This document shows, piece after piece, positions 57,404 through 64,000 of a stretch of DNA of 64,000 bases (its first letter is position 1; every line of letters starts with the position of its first letter). The DNA comes from Carpediemonas membranifera (Eukaryota > Fornicata), in contig JAHDYR010000012.1 in NCBI GenBank assembly GCA_019828565.1, forward strand, positions 806,001 to 870,000, given 5' to 3'. The notes under the pieces were generated by a model that ran no database searches, was not told the origin of the DNA, and was given only the letters and a program-made list of their open reading frames with translations. Position numbers and translations under genes: made by a program.

Positions 57404-60400
57404 ATGGCTGCGAAATTCGACGTAAGTTCCCTTCCACTGCTCAACTCCGCCGCGAAGGAATACAAGCGGGAACTTCCTCATGCAAGATTTCCTACATCGT
57501 TCCTCAGATGCCTAAGCATCAGCTCGCAGGAGTTCTTACGGGCCAATTGGAGACCCACCTCTGATTATAAGACCTTCGAGGACCTAGAAGACGATGTATG
57601 TCCCGATGCGGTAATCCGCAGCGCCATTAGGCGCGAGATGAAGCTCTCACTTCCCATCACGCCCCCAAGCACCTCCACGCCACCCCCCAAGCAGGCAGTA
57701 GCCCGTCTAACCGCCGCTCTCGAAGAAGACCTGTTTATGCTCGCTGAAGCGGCGGCCGCGGCCTTTCCTGAAGGCCCGATGGCCGCGGCTGCACAGCGCC
57801 GCGCAGAAGCCGTATTCACGGCTGCAGTAGCCGAGATCGACCACAACGCCCCGGTTTATGTGCCCCTCATCAACAAGTTCAACCCAGATGTCCCCTCCGC
57901 GACGACGAGTACGTCGCCGAGGTCAACGCAGCCCTGGCCCCACCCAAGCCGGCCGATGACGAGGCTGCCGCCACCAACAACTCCGACACGTCCAGTGACG
58001 AGTCCGACTGGGACGACGTCACCGACATTCGCGCCTACCTCCATGACGAGGCCGACGACATCGTAGCCGCCTGCTCCGTCACACTCATGCCGTCCCTGGA
58101 CGTCGGCGCGCGCATCAAGTCCATCAACCTTCCCGGTGCACTCTATGGCAAAGCATCCAAACATCGCTCAACTATTGCCGCTTTGCGCGAGTTCATCGAT
58201 CTCGTGAACACTGATGCTTCTGCTCCTGCACTGCAAGCCATTCCTTGGAAGGTTCTCGCCGCAAGAGTCAGAGAGCTTGCACTTAAGGGATTCTCCGCCG
58301 AAGCAAAGGACTATTTCGACTTCTACATCATAGATGATGCAGAGGACATCGATGACGTCCTTGATAACCTTAGGGACCTCAAAGAGGACCACGACGGTTA
58401 CATCGTCGTTCCTTGGAGAGCATTCCGCACCGGCCAGCCCCCGCAACCCCACGGTGAGCAAGCGACAGGCGGATCCCGCACACGCAAACCCATAGCCCGC
58501 AAGATCAGCGGCCCAGACCCGTATGTCCAGCTGAAAGACAAGGCGAACTACTACATCAACCCCACCTTCCGCCACTTCTGCGACTACCACGGATACAACT
58601 CGTCCCACGTCACTCAGGCGTGCCCTCATCTGAAGACACAGCGCAGTGCCGCCCCCCAACCATCGCGTCCTATTCAACCAGCTGTTGTGGGTGCCAAGCC
58701 CAAGAAGGCCCCTGGCCACCACAACAACCCTGACCGACCTGCAACAACGACCACCCAAGCGCCCAAACGCAACGCGAGAGCCCCTAACCCAGCGGCAGGC
58801 TGGACGCGAAACAAGGAGACGAACCGGCTCGAGCGCCTCAGCCAATCCATCAACGAGGTCGACATAGACGCCGAGTCCGACACCGATGAGTCAATCGACG
58901 AAGTCGACACGTCAGCGCAGCGCGAAAACATCGGTAAGCCGATCTACCACGACATCCTCGTCAACGGCACGAGACTGCGGGCGAAGCTCGACCCGGCAGC
59001 CGCCAAGACCTGTATCTCGGAGGCCACGTTCGCCACGCTGAAGGAGGCCGGCCCGGTAATGATCACAAATCATGCTTACACGCTGAAGATGGCCGACCAG
59101 CGACCTTGCGAGGACATCACCGCCGTCATAGCCGAGCTCGTTATCGACGGCATCGTACCAAACGCTGTCGAGCTGACGTGGACCGTACCAGTCATCTCCG
59201 GGGAGGCCCACAAGTTCCTGTTCGGGGCAGACCTCCTCCGGCACCTAGGCCTCATGTCGGACACGGGCATCAACATTCAGCTACCACCGTCAGCGGAGGA
59301 CCCCGCCGACGATGTCACACCGGCCCAGAATCAATACATCGACGAGGTTGACTCGGAGACTGACGACCAGCCGGACGACGTCTCGTCCTTCGCCACGCCA
59401 ACCTTCGACATTGACCCCTCGTTCCCTCTACACGACGAGCTACTCGCTGTGCTCCAGGCCAACGCCGACGTCTTCGACCCCAAGCTGCCTCTCGGCGGCG
59501 CCGACATCGCGGAAGCCACCATTGACCTGAAGCCGGACGCCATTCTGCCACAAGCCAACCCACGCGGCATCCGCGCCGACTGGCTTCCCGAGATCAAGCG
59601 ACAGCTCCATGAAATGTACGAAGCCCAGCTCATCCGCGACGCACACGGCCCAGTCTCTAGCCCGGCTGTGATTGTCCAGAAGAAGCCCGACGCGGACGGA
59701 CGCCGCCCACTACGACTTTGCGCAGACTACAGGGCCCTCAACGAGGCAACTGTGACTGACGCTTTCCCCATGACAGATACCCGCACGCTCATCCAGGACC
59801 TTGTCGGCAGCAAGTACTTCTTCGGTCTAGACCTTCGCCAAGGGTTTCACCAGATGCCATTGAAGGATGCCCACCGTTACCTGTCCGCGGTGCGGGTCCC
59901 GGGCGAGTTTTTCGAATATATGGTCGCCCCGTTTGGCCTAAAGAACCTCCCCGCACAATTCCAGCGGGCCATCGCCAACGTCCTGCGCCCGGTATACTCA
60001 GAGGGCGTCAGGAACTACATAGACGACATCTTTGCTGGCGCGCCATCGCCCGAGGTACTCGTCATGCGCACCCAGCGCACGCTCGCTCTACTCAGTGACA
60101 AGAACATCAGGCTGCGCGCCGAGAAGTGTCATTTTGGCTACCAGACTCTCGACTGTCTCGGCGAGATCGTCTCCGAACACGGTCGTCGCCCTCAGCCCTC
60201 ACGCATTGACACGATCAAGAGCCTCCCACGCCCGACGACCACGCACGAGGTACGTCAGATCCTCGGCCACATCAACTACGTGGCAGATTTTATCCCTGAC
60301 TGCCAGCGCATCCTAGCGCCCATCAATGGCCTCCTCCGCAAGGACGCCAAGGTCGTGTGGACTTCAGCACACCAAGAGGCTATCGCGGCTGTTCTGACAC

Positions 60401-62233
60401 AGCTCGCCTCTGAGGAGTCACTCGCCATACCAGACCTCTCCAAACCCTGGTGCCTCGAGACGGACGCTAGTCTCCTCGGCCTAGGCGGCATACTGCTACA
60501 ACAGCAAACGCCCACAGACTGGAGAGTCGTCGCCTACTTCTCCAAGGCGTTCTCGGACGTTCAACAAAGATGGAGCACCTACGACCAGGAGATGTATGCT
60601 CTGATATACTGTCTGACACGTCCTGACATGTACTCTCTCTTCCTGGGCCACCCCGATCTGACCGTGTTCACCGACCATAAGAATCTGATGGCACTCCACC
60701 GCATGGCCGCTCACAATCGGAAGCATCGCCGATGGCTACTGTCGTTCTTGGAGTTCAGACTCAAGATCCACCACGTCCCGGGCGAGTCCAACGTCACGGC
60801 CGACTTCTTAAGCCGTTTCCCTTTCCAGACCCGCCCCGCAGAGATCGCCGAGGTCACGGCTAACACGCTAGAGTCGAGAGTGCTCGCCTCTCAGAAGGAG
60901 CACGCTGACGAGAGACCCTCCAAGCACACCATCGTCAACGGTGTCGTCAAGTATCACGGTCGCACATTCGTACCCGCCGACGCGCGTCGCGACGTCCTAG
61001 CCGAGGCCCACCGGCTGCACTTGGGCGTCAAGAAGACCGCTCAGGCCGTGCGCGACTTGGGTTACGACTGGCCACAGCTCGAACACACCGTATCCGACCT
61101 GATCAATGCCTGTTTGATCTGTCAGAAGACCCGTCTGGCGAACTTCATCAAGCTGAAGATGGGCGCGACCCCGAGCAGCACACCATTCGAACGCGTAGCC
61201 GTCGACACGCTCGGCCCCATCTCAGAGGACTCGGCCGGCAACCGGTATGTCGTCGTGATTACTGACACATTCACGCACTTTACTGAGCTCGTGCCAGCCC
61301 CCTCGAACAATGCAGACGCGGCTGCCGCCGCTATCTGGGCGTCTATCTGCCGCCACGGCATCCCGGCCATCCTGCACACAGACGGAGGCCCGGAATACGC
61401 CAACCGTATCATCACCGCTCTAACCGAGCGCTTATCGGTCACACACCACCGGACCACGCCTTTCCATCCGCAGTCGAACGGTCACGTCGAACGCGTCAAT
61501 CGCGAAATCAAGCGCCACCTACGTACCCTAGCGCTGGCATTTAACTCCTTCGACGCATGGTCCACGACCCTACTGCCATATGTCGCGTGGATAATCAACA
61601 GCACGGTTCACAGCGCGACGGGGTTCACCCCGTTCGAGCTACTCTACGGCACACACGCTGCCGACCGGCAGATACCCCAGCCAGACAACAACGCCGAGGA
61701 CGAGACCCCGCTTACCTCTGTCGCCGAATACCTCACCGTCATGGACGCGCTCCTGGCCAAGCTCTGCCGCAAGGCTCACAAACGCCAGTCCAAGACTCGT
61801 GAGGGGGAGGGCAGAGACGCAGTCGGTTCCAGTCAAGCCCGGTGATTACGTCTTGCGCAAGAACCACGCTGAAAGCAAGCTCCACGGCCACACCGGACCG
61901 TTCAAGGTCATTGAGGTCAACCCGTTCACGGCAGTCGTCGTACCGCTCCTCGCCAACGAACCGCGACGCACAGTCCACCTGTCCCACCTCATTCCGCTCA
62001 AGTCCGACCTCTCTGAGGGCGAGCTCGCCTACTTCGCCGCTACAGACCAAGAGGAATGGTACGTTGAACGGATCGTCAAGTCCAAGCCCGGCTTCCTGCG
62101 CGTCAAGTGGCTCGGTAGCTCCGAGCTGTCCTGGGAGCCCATCGACGCCGTCCGCCACACTCCCGCCGCCAAGAAGTTCTTAGCCGCTCACCCCGAGCTG
62201 CTCAGGGAGGGCAGTGACGCATCACCTGATTAA
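57404..62233 (+). CDS. gag-pol polyprotein of element 3 (two frame breaks)
   Basis: The ATG at 57404 (MAAKFDVSSLPLLNSAA) starts gag, which changes frame at about 57889-57893 in a C4 run and continues to a CCHC-like FCDYHGYNSSHVTQACPH. The protease has AKLDPAAAKTCISE, where the usual D-[ST]-G is D-P-A, so activity is doubtful. RT has NYIDDIFAGA; RNase H has LETDASLLGLGGILLQQ and VFTDHKNLMAL; integrase has HRLHLGVKKTAQAV, CLICQ, VDTLGPISEDSAG, HTDGGPEYANR and FHPQSNGHVERVN. A second break lies in a G5 run at about 61803-61808. The last frame encodes the linker and chromodomain (EWYVERIVKS ... FLRVKWLGSSELSWEP) and stops 19 nt inside the 3' LTR. Confidence 0.9.
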
Positions 62234-62267
62234 AACGAATTCTCGAATACCCGTCGTTTACGCCACA
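62215..62267 (+). repeat. 3' LTR, 53 bp
   Basis: Identical to the 5' LTR. It contains the stop codon (62231-62233) of the element's own polyprotein. Confidence 0.9.
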
Positions 62268-62271
62268 AGAG

Positions 62272-62577
62272 CAGTAAGAGACCGGGGCATACGAGCTGAT
62301 TACCGGTCCTGGACCGGTTGAGTGCCCCTTTGGGGGGTATTTTGACCAAGTCGGAAAGCTTCGAAATGGTTCAATGACGGTGGTGTAGTGCGGTAATGTG
62401 GCTTAGAAACCGTTGTTGAGGGTGAAACGTCTTGATTAAATGACATTTGTTGTGTTTGTCTGCTTCTGGATGGTTCTTCAGCTCCAGAAATAAAGTGTTG
62501 TGTGAATGAGAATAAACGAGGGCCTTTGGGGCCGTTTCATGAGTGATTTGTGATTGTTTTGGCGGCTTTATGTACAC
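62272..62577. other. gene-free interval
   Basis: About 305 nt between two elements, AT-rich, no feature recognised; it probably includes 3' sequence of element 4 (minus strand). Confidence 0.4.
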
Positions 62578-64000
62578 TTACGCTTGCCAGCCTTTCTTTT
62601 TGATGTATCTGTTGATCTTTGGTGCCTCTGAGGGGTGGGACTTGAGATATGAGTCAAGGGCCTCGAGACGTGAGTTTGCGTTGTTGAGCGGGATGTCACT
62701 GTCCTCGGCCGTCTCGTAGCCGAGCCAGTGGACTCGCAGGTTGTAACCGCGGCTCGTCTTGATCACATCCACAATGCTTTCGACAATGTACTCGTCCTCG
62801 CCCTCGGCTTGGAGTTGGAGTAGCTCGGCGTCGCTGAGCGTGCCGCGTATGAATGGCTTCAGGCGATGAGTGGCGACTGTCATGGCGGCCTCAGGGTCAG
62901 ATAGGGCCTCAATCGTCGTGGTGTTCGAGACAGTGCCCGGGCCACGTACCTTGAAGGGGCCGCGGTAAGGCCGTTGGAGCTTGCTGAACTTGATTCGTTT
63001 GAGCAGGACGAGGGAGCCAGCCTGGGGTGCCCAGTGTCCCGTGGGTGCCTTGCGCTTGGCTGCTGTGGTGTATTGAGCGATGTTGTCGCGTACCGCACGC
63101 AGTATGCCCGTCAAATCCTCTCTTCTGGCCTCATAGTGCGTGTGTTCGAGGTGGGGAAAAGGATATTGAGTGGAGTGCGTCCCGTCGTCGATGATGCGGT
63201 GTTGTTGATGATGAGCTCGACTTGGGGAAGTAGATCAACCCAGTCGCCGTGGTTGAGCAGTGGTGTGAGGTGCTTGACGATCTCTGCGTTCATTCGCTCT
63301 ACTATGCCATTGGCTTGCGGCCTGTATGGAACTGAGAAGCGGTGGTTGAGCGTGAGCCTCTTCGTCAACTCGGCAACGAGCTTATTGTCATACTGCGGGC
63401 CGTGATCGGTCTGGATGGCGCTCGGAACGCCAAAACGGCCGCAGAATTGGTAAATGCTCTTCGCGGCACTCGCAGCATCCGTAGTGTGTGCCGGGAATAG
63501 TGAGACGTGCTTGCTGAAGCCGTCTACTGCTGCAATGATATATTTTGACCCGTCAGCCGACTCAGGAAGTGGGCCGAGTGTGTCAATAAAGACGACCTCG
63601 AACGGGTTGGCGGGCTGAGTGCTGTGGTATGGGACGTCCGTGTCGGCGCTGCGCCTCAGCTGACAGGTGGGGCACGCTTGGATGAACTTCTTTGCGTCTG
63701 ACTGCATCCCCGACCAGTTGTGTCCACCGGCGCGGATGGCCTGTACGGTCCGCCGGATGCCATGGTGACCGACAGCGTCGTTGTGCGCACCTTGCAGGAT
63801 GTGCTGGTGGCTGTCGTCGAGCGCGGAGACCTCTGCGTCGGTCTGAGGAAGGGCGCGGGAGAGAGTGTCCGCAACGACGTTCGACGCGCCCTCAATGTGG
63901 ACGATCGTGGGGTTGTAGTCGCTCAGGATCATCTTCCATCGCGCGATCTTCGCGTTCGAGGCTGACTTTCGGAACAGGTAAGTGAGGTTCCTGTGGTCCG
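62578..64000 (-). mobile_element. chromodomain Ty3/gypsy retroelement 4, 3' part, running off the right edge
   Basis: Minus strand, open to the window end. From 64000 leftward: the RNase H end (DHRNLTYLF, then IVHIEGASNVVADTLSRAL), integrase with HHGIRRTVQAIRAGG, CPTCQLRR, FIDTLGPLPESADGSKY, QTDHGPQYDNK and YRPQANGIVERMN, ending near 63111. A one-base frame change in a purine run (about 63111-63125) leads into the linker and a C-terminal chromodomain-like region (EDEYIVESIVDVI ... LRVHWLGYETAEDSDIPL). It is a different lineage from elements 1-3. Gag, protease and RT, if present, lie outside the window. Confidence 0.9.

Larger units (their letters stand above)
57330..62271 (+). mobile_element. 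complete chromodomain LTR retrotransposon with 53-bp LTRs (element 3)
   Basis: Identical 53-bp direct repeats, each beginning TGACGC and ending GCCACA (TG...CA), bound the element at 57334-57386 and 62215-62267. AGAG flanks both outer edges (57330-57333 and 62268-62271) as a 4-bp target duplication. The interior encodes gag, protease, RT, RNase H, integrase and a chromodomain, the Ty3/gypsy chromovirus order. A purine tract (CAGGGAGGGCAG) precedes the 3' LTR. Identical LTRs suggest a recent insertion. LTRs this short are unusual, since most are above 100 bp. Confidence 0.93.

Noticed and set aside
57404-58090. Programmed gag-pol frameshift in element 3.
   Set aside because: The frame change at about 57890 lies within gag, before the zinc-knuckle region and protease, and in a C4 run, so indel is the simpler explanation.

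Overview
The window comes from the nuclear genome of a flagellated microbial eukaryote, most probably a free-living metamonad of the fornicate (Carpediemonas-like) type. This is inference from several sequence signs: GC-rich, closely packed single-copy genes on both strands; cilium-type genes (EFCAB10-like, IQ-motif and CXorf65-like proteins); GT-AG introns only 28-31 nt long with a branch-point-like CTCAC element fused to the acceptor; and a (A/G/C)-TAAA poly(A)-type signal that often contains the stop codon, as described for Giardia and Trichomonas. No ribosomal RNA or other taxonomic marker is present, so the species is not proven.

Positions 1-31145 are host gene space. From left to right: a truncated coding end, a small helical/winged-helix protein, an IQ-motif protein, a coiled-coil/armadillo protein, a PARN-like deadenylase, an EFCAB10-like protein, a 1274-residue helical-repeat protein, a voltage-sensor-like membrane protein, a PIF1 helicase, an F-box-like/RCC1 protein, a small unknown protein, Swi5, a CAP/SCP protein, a CXorf65-like protein, a second RCC1 protein, a secreted glutaredoxin, a helical protein, an NFX1-type zinc-finger protein and a nucleoside hydrolase. 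A 1.16-kb inverted duplication (25659-28434) carries a TALE-homeodomain-like gene and the tail of a second gene. It is followed by a large secreted or membrane ectodomain protein (28722-31145) that may be a HAP2-type fusogen. Several of these genes are read correctly only when ultra-short introns are removed; the Swi5, PARN and CXorf65-like models depend on this.

Positions 32416-43274 are a satellite array of about 38 tandem copies of a 283-bp unit rich in internal hairpins. The right flank (43275-64000) is almost entirely mobile elements: a 5'- and 3'-truncated Ty3/gypsy element abutting the array, a frameshifted chromodomain element on the minus strand, a TIR DNA transposon with 36-bp inverted ends and a broken transposase of unrecognised family, small palindromic elements, a complete chromodomain LTR element with identical 53-bp LTRs and a 4-bp target duplication, and part of another chromodomain element at the right edge. 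One unknown gene (47738-48978) and a few degraded reading frames lie among them.

The layout therefore runs from gene-dense DNA across a satellite block into repeat-rich DNA. Satellite plus chromodomain retroelements is the arrangement expected of pericentromeric or other heterochromatin, but the sequence alone cannot prove centromere function. Several frame breaks in this window fall in short homopolymers (C4, A4/A3, T5, T5, C4, G5), so residual assembly error is a real alternative to gene decay.
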